From a virus, in IMG/VR virus record IMGVR_UViG_3300044949_000876, positions 1-23,213 of that record: a stretch of 23,213 bases of DNA; one strand, 5' to 3'. The notes below the pieces were generated by a model. That model had not been told where the DNA came from. It did no database searches and worked only from the letters and a program-made list of their open reading frames with translations. A program made the position numbers and the translations under genes. Below are positions 1 through 5,430 of the stretch, piece by piece. Every line of letters begins with the position of its first letter. The first letter of the stretch is position 1.

Positions 1-196
1 TGATCAGCTAGTGCTGGTGCCGGTTGAAAGGGTGAAGCCCGCGTCACCGGCGCTGCGCAGAGCTGGGGGATTCCCTCGGAACTGGGCCTGTCTCGGCGAT
101 CGGCTGCGGGTCGCTGCTGCTGGGGGGAGTTGGTGAATGAGTGACCCGCCTGTTTGGGCATCGCTGAGAGGCCTGGCGGGTGTTGCTGGGGTCAGG
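1..196 (-). other. left-edge segment, possible start of a gene running out of the window
   Basis: An ATG at 161 opens a frame that reaches the left edge without a stop (53 codons, MPKQAGHSFTNSPQQQRPAA and onward). It is hydrophilic and Gln/Pro/Arg-rich. Another minus frame is also open through most of the segment and stops at 6-4 but has no start codon. Neither shows convincing coding character, and no good Shine-Dalgarno is seen. An inverted repeat ACCCGCC (144-150) / GGCGGGT (175-181) is present without a T-run. Confidence 0.25.
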
Positions 197-199
197 CTA
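188..199 (-). repeat. gene-end repeat, copy 4 (short core)
   Basis: TAGCCTGACCC covers the stop of the 112-aa gene and shares 11 bases with copy 2. It is followed by a 35-base gap before the possible left-edge start at 161. Confidence 0.4.
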
Positions 200-535
200 C
201 AGCAACCGCTCGATGCGCTGCAGCTCGTCGCGGGCCTCTTCCTGGCTCAGGCCGCAGTCGAAGCAGTCGGATTCGTCGATGGCCGCCGGAGGCTCACCCT
301 TCCTCGCTTGCAGCCGCTTGAACGCCGCCTCGCTGATCACCACCGGCGGCGGGCTGGTGAAAAGAGCCGCCGCCAGCCGCTTCTTCAGCGCCTGGCGATC
401 TTCCAGCAGCCTGTGTATCAACTCGGCTTCCGTCATGCCGGCATACAGGGCGTGACGGGCGAGCCCGTCTCTGTGCGCCCAGTCGCCCAGCGATTCGCGA
501 CTGACTCCGCGTGACGTTGGCTTGTAGCTCCTCAT
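197..535 (-). CDS. hypothetical protein, 112 aa
   Basis: Start fixed at ATG 535 by AGGAG seven bases upstream and by the ATGA overlap with the zinc-ribbon gene. The protein begins MRSYKPTSRGVSRESLGDWA. The middle is a probable helix (AELIHRLLEDRQALKKRLAA), followed by PPPVVISEAAFKRLQARKGE and a C-terminal acidic segment with CFDCGLSQEEARDELQRIER. The single CxxC is not a complete zinc site, but a dimer could make one. Helical, mixed-charge composition suggests a regulatory or DNA-binding accessory role. The family is not recognised. The stop codon sits in the TAGCCTGA motif also found at other gene ends. Confidence 0.6.
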   Translation of the reverse strand: MRSYKPTSRGVSRESLGDWAHRDGLARHALYAGMTEAELIHRLLEDRQALKKRLAAALFTSPPPVVISEAAFKRLQARKGEPPAAIDESDCFDCGLSQEEARDELQRIERLL

Positions 536-765
536 TCCTGATCTCCTGATGATGGTGTGCGTGATTTCTGGCGCTGCCTCGCCACTCTCTCCCGGTTCCA
601 CTCCCTGGCAGCTGGCGATCGTTTCCAGCACCGGGAGCACAGGGGCGCGGTACGGTCGCTGATTACGGTGCGGCCGCACTGGGGGCAGGTGGGCAGGGCG
701 GGGAGGTTGCCAGCCTGGCGGAGGCGATGGCGGGCGGTTTTCTCGCGACTGGGTTGGCGGGGCAT
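532..765 (-). CDS. small zinc-ribbon protein, 77 aa
   Basis: ATG 765 gives MPRQPSREKTARHRLRQAGN. The core CPQCGRTVISDRTAPLCSRCW has two CxxC knuckles 13 residues apart, which is a zinc ribbon. Both flanks are strongly basic (EWNRERVARQRQKSR), as in small DNA- or RNA-binding phage proteins. Its TGA overlaps the next ATG (ATGA, 535-532), so the following gene is coupled to it. No Shine-Dalgarno precedes it. A longer frame at 197-850 reads through this region, but its N-terminal half is Pro/Arg shadow sequence. A regulator of transcription is one possibility; the specific role is unknown. Confidence 0.6.
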   Translation of the reverse strand: MPRQPSREKTARHRLRQAGNLPALPTCPQCGRTVISDRTAPLCSRCWKRSPAAREWNRERVARQRQKSRTPSSGDQE

Positions 766-784
766 GGCGTGGTGGTGCAGTGGT

Positions 785-801
785 GCCGGATAGGCTCCGG
801 C
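785..801 (-). other. perfect hairpin between two genes
   Basis: GCCGGA and TCCGGC form a perfect 6-bp stem around a 5-base loop in the 50-base gap between the 117-aa gene and the zinc-ribbon gene. No T-run follows on either strand, so it is not a standard intrinsic terminator. It may attenuate, protect or process the transcript. Confidence 0.35.
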
Positions 802-815
802 GGGCCGTGGGGTGG

Positions 816-1169
816 TCAGGCCAGCTCGTAGCCCTCAGCCTCTTTGGCATTGATCAGCCAGGTCGGCACGAGGAACATGCGAGACGCGCAGTTGATCCAC
901 TGATCGTTGACCAGCTCGCGTGCTTGCGACTTGGGTAGCCACACGATGGCAGGCTTGGGGTTGCCGCAGCTGTTCCAGCGGGTGCCCGTGACGCCGATGG
1001 CCTTTTCGGTCTCGCGCTCAACGCTGGCGGCGGAGATCAACTGGAAGCTGGAGATCAGCTTGCCGGCGGCCTTGCCAGCGGCGGTTTGGCCCAGGATGTC
1101 GCCGCTGATGTCGGTAGCGGCGACCCACTCAGATGTGGTGGCGATGGCGGGGAGCTTGGTACGGGTCAT
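816..1169 (-). CDS. hypothetical protein, 117 aa
   Basis: Start taken at ATG 1169 (MTRTKLPAIATTSEWVAATD). An in-frame ATG at 1211 would add a low-complexity proline run and would lie upstream of the probable transcription start. The sequence contains a Gly/Ala/Ser helix region (TAAGKAAGKLISSFQLISAA), then TRWNSCGNPKPAIVWLPKSQ and QWINCASRMFLVPTWLINAK. The two cysteines and many tryptophans suggest a compact folded domain. No family is recognised and no Shine-Dalgarno is seen. It is the first gene of a small leftward group with the zinc-ribbon and 112-aa genes. Confidence 0.5.
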   Translation of the reverse strand: MTRTKLPAIATTSEWVAATDISGDILGQTAAGKAAGKLISSFQLISAASVERETEKAIGVTGTRWNSCGNPKPAIVWLPKSQARELVNDQWINCASRMFLVPTWLINAKEAEGYELA

Positions 1170-1211
1170 GGCTGGCGGTGGCGGTGGGAGCTCTCTGCCC
1201 CCGATGCCCAT

Positions 1212-1240
1212 ACTGTAACCCGTGGGGCACGCCCTGGCAA
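1212..1240 (-). promoter_or_regulatory. candidate sigma70-type promoter for the leftmost gene group
   Basis: On the minus strand, TTGCCA (1240-1235) is followed after 17 bases by TACAGT (1217-1212). Both boxes are close to consensus and the spacing is optimal. It lies in the 178-base gap between the NblA-like gene and the gene starting at 1169. Transcription would begin near 1205, which excludes an ATG at 1211 and favours ATG 1169. The rest of the gap holds a small dyad (TCAGC, six bases, GCTGA near 1316-1331) and nothing else I can name. Confidence 0.35.
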
Positions 1241-1347
1241 CCCATCACCGGGTCAGTTCACACATCGTCACCCACTCACCACCCCAACCCTCTTAACACG
1301 TCCACCAAACCCGTCAGCGAAACAGCTGATCCGCCGACACGTCACCG

Positions 1348-1620
1348 CTACGCCGACCGCCTCCGCAGCTCCCGCGCCCACCGGTGATGCTCAGCCGTCG
1401 GCTCTCCCAACGGCGGCGCGCCCTTGAGCGCCAGCTCCACCTGCAGGTTGGCCGCCTTGCGCTGCAGCTCAATGATCAGGTGCTGCTGCTGGTACCAGGC
1501 CTGGATCAGCTCATCGCAGCGCTCCGCCAGCTGGTCCCGGCTCATGTGCGCGGCGGCGCGGCGGTCGCGTTCCATCTCGAAACAGCTCGACAGGCTGAGG
1601 GTGAGATCGAGGCCCAGCAT
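1348..1620 (-). CDS. nblA: NblA-like phycobilisome degradation adaptor
   Basis: This 90-aa protein begins MLGLDLTLSLSSCFEMERDR. From the first LSL it lines up without gaps against NblA proteins as I remember them: LSL-x3-F, twelve residues to MSRDQL (NblA has MS/IS-x-(D/E)Q), then a helix with leucines at matching spacing. NblA is a small helical dimer that bridges phycobiliproteins to the ClpC protease, causing phycobilisome breakdown (bleaching) under nutrient stress. Copies are known in freshwater cyanophages such as Ma-LMM01 and PaV-LD. This copy has an extra C-terminal stretch of about 35 residues (LALKGAPPLGEPTAEHHRWA) that typical 55-65 aa NblA proteins lack. No Shine-Dalgarno is evident, and an in-frame TGA lies seven codons upstream. 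It could instead be an unrelated short helical protein. Confidence 0.55.
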   Translation of the reverse strand: MLGLDLTLSLSSCFEMERDRRAAAHMSRDQLAERCDELIQAWYQQQHLIIELQRKAANLQVELALKGAPPLGEPTAEHHRWARELRRRSA

Positions 1621-1810
1621 GTCCGCGCAGCAGTTGGCTCAGTCTGAGCAGTGCGACCCCCCGCCCTACATCACCGTGGAGCGTGACGCCCGTGGCGGCG
1701 CCTGCTGGGTGGTGGTTGGCCTGGGCACTGAGGTCCGCTGCTACTGCGGCCAGCGAGCGGTGGCGCTGCTGGAGATGATGTGCGCCTCTAAGGGGATCCC
1801 GACGCCTTAG
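1619..1810 (+). CDS. small Cys-containing hypothetical protein, plus strand, 63 aa
   Basis: This is the only gene called on the plus strand. ATG 1619 is preceded by GAGG seven bases upstream, and the frame ends at TAG 1808-1810. The protein contains PPYITVERDARGGACWVVVG, a two-strand pattern, followed by GTEVRCYCGQRAVALLEMM with a CxC pair and a helix. Its regular strand-strand-helix order argues against a chance frame. Its ATG lies in a CATG palindrome also used by the divergent NblA-like start, so the two genes overlap by two bases. It converges with the metallophosphoesterase gene. It could be a small regulator with its own transcript. No family is recognised. Confidence 0.45.
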   Translation: MSAQQLAQSEQCDPPPYITVERDARGGACWVVVGLGTEVRCYCGQRAVALLEMMCASKGIPTP

Positions 1811-1814
1811 GCGG

Positions 1815-2966
1815 TCACTCGGTGAAGATCGGGAACGACCCGGCAAATCCCTTGTGGCTGTGCAAAAATCGCATCCCCTGCTGAGGCCGCTCGATCCGGT
1901 AGCCGCTTTGCAGGCCGTATGGCGCACACCCCGGCAGGCTGCCGTTGCTGGTGGCCCTGGACCCGAATCCCAGCGTGTGGAAGTGGCCGTGGAAAGTGTG
2001 ATCGGCCGGCACCGACTGGTCCAGGTTCTTGGCGTGTTTGTCCACGTTCCACAATGGCCCCGCCGCGCCGCCGTTGTATCTCACCGAATCGCCATGGAAG
2101 AATCGCAACCGCTTGCCGTACACATCCAGGTAGAGGCAGTCAGCGTCGGCGATGAACCACTCCAGCCGCGACTCATCCCGGTAGTGCCGGCGCATTGAGC
2201 AGTACGCCAGATGTTCGTAGCTGTTCTCGGTGGCGTTGGACTGCTGCTTCTTGGTGTTCCGCCCGTGGTTGCCCACGTTGCAGGGGATCAGGATCCTTTC
2301 CAGGTCGGAATGCTGCAGCAGGTAGTCCAGCCCCCGCACGATCGCCCGTTCACACCTGACGATCTGCTGCGTGGTGGTGAGCGTCTGATTCTGCACCGCA
2401 TCACCGTGTAGCTCCCCTTCAATCAGATCACCACCCAACCACACCACCGCCTCGCGCACCACTGCTGTGCTCCGTTGTCCGTTGATCACCTTCAGCGCAT
2501 TGCGGAACACGGCATCTAGCCGGTCGTCGAAAATCTCTGGGTTGAACTCGTTGAGCCCGTTGACGGATGACGGTTTGACGATCTGCCCGCAGTGCAGATC
2601 AGACAGCAGCAGGATCGGCACCGCCTCATCTTTCCGCGGATCCTCTGGCGGGGTGATGACGCCCTGATCGAAAATGTCCTTGATCTCAAGCGCCACCGTC
2701 AGCGCATCCTGCACCGCCTCTAGCTTGGCCAGGGCCCTTTCTGCGCTGGCCTTAGCATCCCGTGTCTCTGCCCGCAGCCGGCGCGCCTCCAGCTGTAGTG
2801 CCAGCACATCATCAGCTGTATCGCTGCGCTTGCCGTTGGGGCAGCACCCCGGCTTGCATAAAGGCCGCCGCTGGCCCGACTGTTCAACCCATTCAACAGA
2901 CGATTCAGGAATCCAAGCCCTGCAAACTTTCGACCGGCGACACTGATACGGGCGTTCGGTCGTCAT
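1815..2966 (-). CDS. calcineurin-like metallophosphoesterase with N-terminal Cys-rich region
   Basis: This 383-aa protein begins MTTERPYQCRRSKVCRAWIP. Cys9, Cys15, Cys37, Cys41 and Cys42 suggest a zinc-binding head. Residues about 54-95 form an Ala/Glu/Arg-rich helix likely to be coiled coil. The phosphoesterase domain has all the classic motifs: Asp123-x-His125 in SDLHCG, Gly179-Asp180 in GGDLIEG, Asn233-His234 in GNHGR, His291 in FFHGD, and His328/His330 in HGHFH. Such proteins bind two metal ions and hydrolyse phosphodiesters. With a zinc head and an HNH neighbour, a nucleic-acid substrate is plausible but inferred. A 15-base gap separates it from the HNH gene, with no clear Shine-Dalgarno. 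It converges with the plus-strand gene ending at 1810. Confidence 0.85.
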   Translation of the reverse strand: MTTERPYQCRRSKVCRAWIPESSVEWVEQSGQRRPLCKPGCCPNGKRSDTADDVLALQLEARRLRAETRDAKASAERALAKLEAVQDALTVALEIKDIFDQGVITPPEDPRKDEAVPILLLSDLHCGQIVKPSSVNGLNEFNPEIFDDRLDAVFRNALKVINGQRSTAVVREAVVWLGGDLIEGELHGDAVQNQTLTTTQQIVRCERAIVRGLDYLLQHSDLERILIPCNVGNHGRNTKKQQSNATENSYEHLAYCSMRRHYRDESRLEWFIADADCLYLDVYGKRLRFFHGDSVRYNGGAAGPLWNVDKHAKNLDQSVPADHTFHGHFHTLGFGSRATSNGSLPGCAPYGLQSGYRIERPQQGMRFLHSHKGFAGSFPIFTE

Positions 2967-2981
2967 CGCTTTAGGGGGTGA

Positions 2982-3326
2982 TCACGACGGGGACACTTGA
3001 GGCTTACCCTCAGTGTGCGGACTACTACCAATCCACCCATCAATTCGCGCTGCACGATGTACGCAGTGCCAGGCCTGGGCCTCAAACCACTCTCGCCAGT
3101 CCGTCGAGGATTTCGCCCCGTTGCAGCGGCGGCATGCCGGCACCAGGTTTTCGGCCACCGTCAGCCCGCCCCGGGAGCGCGGCAGCACGTGGTCGAGGGT
3201 GTCCGCCTGCTCAGAGCAGTAGGCACAGCTGCTGGCCCAGGAGTCGAAGATTCGCCGCCTGAATCGGGCCTTGGTGATTTTCTTGGGCTGGAGCTCGGTC
3301 TGATCGATCAGGTGATCGAAGGGCAT
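2982..3326 (-). CDS. HNH endonuclease
   Basis: This 114-aa protein begins MPFDHLIDQTELQPKKITKA. Cys34-x-x-Cys37 (CAYC) and Cys65-x-x-Cys68 (CRRC) form the structural zinc site. The catalytic core is LDHVLPRSRGG with Asp45-His46, Asn60 in ENLVPAC and Asn69 after the second cysteine pair, the standard beta-beta-alpha-metal layout. Phage HNH proteins of this size may nick or cut DNA, in some phages together with the terminase during packaging. Others are homing-type. Here it follows the endolysin (TGATG overlap) and precedes a metallophosphoesterase, so it may act in packaging or DNA processing. All expected metal and catalytic residues are present. Confidence 0.85.
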   Translation of the reverse strand: MPFDHLIDQTELQPKKITKARFRRRIFDSWASSCAYCSEQADTLDHVLPRSRGGLTVAENLVPACRRCNGAKSSTDWREWFEAQAWHCVHRAARIDGWIGSSPHTEGKPQVSPS

Positions 3327-4609
3327 CAGCGCTCAGCGATGACTGCCCATCCCGTGTTCGCGCCTTCCACCTGCCACCGTGGGCCGAAGTTTCGCCGGCT
3401 GTACCTGGCGAACCGGGCCACGCCTCCCAGGGTGGCGCCGCTCACCAGATCGGCCTCACCGAACGGGTCGTGCACGACCAGGTGATCCTTCGTGTAGCCC
3501 ACCACGATCAGCCAGTGGCCGCCGCCGGCTGGTGCCGACACCGGGCCGCGGTGCAGGAACCCGACCGGCACGGGCACGCCGCGGTTGATCTGCTGCTCCA
3601 GATCGGCGAACCCGGCCACCTTGGTGAACTTCGCCCGGATCCCGAAGCTCGACAGCGCCCGAATCTGCGCGGTGGGGTCGGTGGTGTCGCCGTACTGCTG
3701 GACCCGCTTGAGGTACTGATCGTCGCCGTTCGGGCCGGTGAGGGTGCCGGGTTTGAGGTGCTGCAGCAGCATGGCGCAGCTGGAGCTGAAACACATTCGA
3801 GCCGCCTGGGCCCGGTCGGCGCTGTCCATCTGCGCAAACCAGGGCACCTGCAGCGGGTTGCCGTAGCCGGTCTGCTGCTGCAGCTCCACCGCCGGCCGCC
3901 CCACCTGCGAGATTGCCGCCACTGACCGGGCGAAGTAGGCCTCCCGATCCGCTAGGCCGTTGGCGGGGTCGCGGCCGTTGACCTTCGCCGAAACCTGCCG
4001 GCAGCTGGCGCCCTGATCCACAAACGCATTGATCGCGTTCAGGTGCCACCAGAACCCGGCGGAGGTGAACGGATACCGGATCGACACGTAGGCCGCCCCG
4101 TCCATCACGTCTGGGTCTTTGATGTAGTCGGCGAAGCGCTGGTAGTTGTAGCGGCCCGTGAGCTGGATCGCCCCGGCGCCCTTGAACCGGCGACCGTCAC
4201 CGGTGCGGGTGTTGCCCAGGTCCTGCCGGCCTTCGTAGGCGTCGCCGCTGGCGAGCTCCAGCATCCACCGCAGGCCGCCGGATTCGTGGCCGACCTGGGC
4301 CAAGAAGTGCCGGATCCTCGCCGGGGTGTTGATCGCGAATCTCCGCAGGCAGGAGTTGAGATCCGCCAGCTGCGACGCGCTGGGCGATCTGGTGAACACC
4401 GCCGCGGCCTGGGCCATCGTCACCAGCTCGGCCGGCGGCGCCGGCGCTGCAGGGCTGCCCTGTGCCCGCCAGAGGTCGGTGAACTCCTGGCGCTGCTCAG
4501 TGGTGGCCCGCTCCCACGCGGCTTCCCACGCGGCCAGCTGGTGGGGGGTCATTGCGCCGGCACGGGCGACGTGCTCAGCAGCAGCGCGGAAGGTGGCGAA
4601 GGTCATCAT
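3326..4609 (-). CDS. two-domain endolysin: GH19 chitinase-like muramidase plus C39-type peptidase
   Basis: This 427-aa protein starts MMTFATFRAAAEHVARAGAM; the second ATG could also serve. Residues about 60-235 are a glycoside hydrolase family 19 domain: QVGHESGG with candidate acid Glu109, YEG with Glu126 as the possible second acid, then GDGRRFKGAGAIQLTGRYNY and NGRDPANGLADR. Phage GH19 proteins cut peptidoglycan glycan strands. Residues about 253-427 match the C39-like peptidase family: nucleophile Cys273 in RMCFSSSCAMLL, His365 in GGHWLIVVGY and Asp381 in HDPFGE. No signal peptide is seen, so export relies on the holin candidates just upstream. The stop overlaps the HNH start (TGATG). The second domain might instead target a host surface protein or be a binding module. 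Confidence 0.85.
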   Translation of the reverse strand: MMTFATFRAAAEHVARAGAMTPHQLAAWEAAWERATTEQRQEFTDLWRAQGSPAAPAPPAELVTMAQAAAVFTRSPSASQLADLNSCLRRFAINTPARIRHFLAQVGHESGGLRWMLELASGDAYEGRQDLGNTRTGDGRRFKGAGAIQLTGRYNYQRFADYIKDPDVMDGAAYVSIRYPFTSAGFWWHLNAINAFVDQGASCRQVSAKVNGRDPANGLADREAYFARSVAAISQVGRPAVELQQQTGYGNPLQVPWFAQMDSADRAQAARMCFSSSCAMLLQHLKPGTLTGPNGDDQYLKRVQQYGDTTDPTAQIRALSSFGIRAKFTKVAGFADLEQQINRGVPVPVGFLHRGPVSAPAGGGHWLIVVGYTKDHLVVHDPFGEADLVSGATLGGVARFARYSRRNFGPRWQVEGANTGWAVIAER

Positions 4610-4758
4610 TTCAGATCGGGCAGGCGGTCGCCAGTGGCGTGATCAGCGCGGCGGTAGAGCCGGCGCCAGGCGGGCTTGACGACCAGCTCCGCAAAGCCGG
4701 TGGTGAGCAGCCACACCACCAGCCCCAGCAGCAGGTCAGCGTTCGGGTGCAGCGTCAT
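4606..4758 (-). CDS. small single-pass membrane protein, 50 aa (lysis cassette)
   Basis: ATG 4758 overlaps the stop of the holin candidate (ATGA), and TGA 4608-4606 overlaps the endolysin ATG (TGATG). The 50-aa product has one hydrophobic segment near its N-terminus (ADLLLGLVVWLLTTGFAELV), then a strongly basic stretch (KPAWRRLYRRADH). An N-terminal membrane anchor followed by positive charge suggests N-out/C-in orientation. Possible roles are antiholin, pinholin-like partner or i-spanin remnant. None can be shown. Coupling on both sides makes expression likely. Confidence 0.6.
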   Translation of the reverse strand: MTLHPNADLLLGLVVWLLTTGFAELVVKPAWRRLYRRADHATGDRLPDLK

Positions 4759-5042
4759 GCGTCGGGGTCGGTGGGGCGGCGCCGGGCGCCGGGTGGGGAG
4801 TCATCCTCGTGGCGGTGCAGTGCCGGGTTCTTAGTCCAGTACCCGACCACTCCGCCCGCAGCCGCGCCTAGGGCCAGGTCAGAGGCGCGGGTGATCATGC
4901 TGTGGCCCGTCATCCAGCAGCTGTCCAGATCCTTGCCAGCCACACGGCAATCGATGATGTAGCCGACGCCGCCGACGATCGCCAGGCCGGCTGTCACGGC
5001 TCCCAGCCACGCGGGTGCTTGGCGGGTCATGTCGGATTTCAT
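4755..5042 (-). CDS. putative holin, two membrane segments
   Basis: This 95-aa protein begins MKSDMTRQAPAWLGAVTAGL. Two hydrophobic stretches are visible: about residues 12-31 (WLGAVTAGLAIVGGVGYIID) and 53-70 (ASDLALGAAAGGVVGYWT). Each segment is followed by a cysteine or charged turn, and the C-terminal tail is polar and Arg/Asp/Pro-rich. Size, two membrane segments and a charged tail fit a class II type holin, which makes the inner-membrane lesion that releases the endolysin. The gene is linked by ATGA overlaps to a membrane protein on each side, and the endolysin follows 146 bases later. Which of the three small membrane proteins is the true holin cannot be decided from sequence. Confidence 0.55.
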   Translation of the reverse strand: MKSDMTRQAPAWLGAVTAGLAIVGGVGYIIDCRVAGKDLDSCWMTGHSMITRASDLALGAAAGGVVGYWTKNPALHRHEDDSPPGARRRPTDPDA

Positions 5043-5230
5043 CGCCCCGCCTCCGCCCGCCGCTCCACGTCCCTAAGCCGCTCTTCGTGGTCTTTGAGCA
5101 TCTCTTGAATCCCCCCAAGGATGGTGGTGGTCCGGGCCTCGAATCTGCCCAAGCCGTTGGCGATCTTCCAGAGGGCTGTGACTCCTGCGCCGCACAAGCC
5201 AAGGGCGGTAAGGATGATCTCGGGTCCCAC
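5039..5230 (-). CDS. small membrane protein with C-terminal coiled coil (lysis cassette)
   Basis: GTG 5230 gives a 63-aa protein: a hydrophobic N-terminal segment (IILTALGLCGAGVTALW), then a charged amphipathic helix (IQEMLKDHEERLRDVERRA). One transmembrane segment plus a cytoplasmic coiled coil is common among small proteins next to phage holins. No ATG is in frame. The frame stays open upstream into the 58-aa gene, so a CTG start about eight codons earlier is possible. No clear Shine-Dalgarno is seen. The stop overlaps the next ATG (ATGA), tying it to the holin candidate. It could be a holin, a holin regulator or a spanin-like accessory. Confidence 0.55.
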   Translation of the reverse strand: MGPEIILTALGLCGAGVTALWKIANGLGRFEARTTTILGGIQEMLKDHEERLRDVERRAEAGR

Positions 5231-5253
5231 TGGTGCGGCGGCTGTATCTGTGG

Positions 5254-5430
5254 TCAGTCTGTGGAGGCCTTGCTCATCGCGAACTCCTCTACCACCTCGA
5301 TTAGCCCAGGGTCACGGCTATGCGATGCGTAGGGGTCTGTGTTCATGCCGAGCAGCTGCCGGTAGAACTCACAAGCCAGCACCCGCTCATCAGTGGCGGC
5401 AGGAATGTAGCCAGGGTCAGAGGGAAGCAT
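5254..5430 (-). CDS. small hypothetical protein coupled to the fibre gene, 58 aa
   Basis: ATG 5430 shares its first base with the fibre stop codon (TGATG) and the frame ends at TGA 5256-5254. The protein begins MLPSDPGYIPAATDERVLAC, has a helical middle (EFYRQLLGMNTDPYASH) and ends EVVEEFAMSKASTD. It is acidic, with no membrane segment. No family is recognised. A short gene locked to a fibre gene could be a fibre assembly chaperone or capping protein, but that is only positional inference. The overlap and the clean frame support expression. Confidence 0.55.
   Translation of the reverse strand: MLPSDPGYIPAATDERVLACEFYRQLLGMNTDPYASHSRDPGLIEVVEEFAMSKASTD

Noticed and set aside
197-850. 217-aa minus-strand frame beginning at 850
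   Set aside because: Its N-terminal half is Pro/Arg-rich and overlaps the zinc-ribbon gene and the 3' end of the 117-aa gene. The real start at 535 has a Shine-Dalgarno and an ATGA overlap.
1800-1822. Short dyad CGCC-TTA-GGCG between the converging genes as a terminator
   Set aside because: Only a 4-bp stem with no T-run on either strand, so it is too weak to call.
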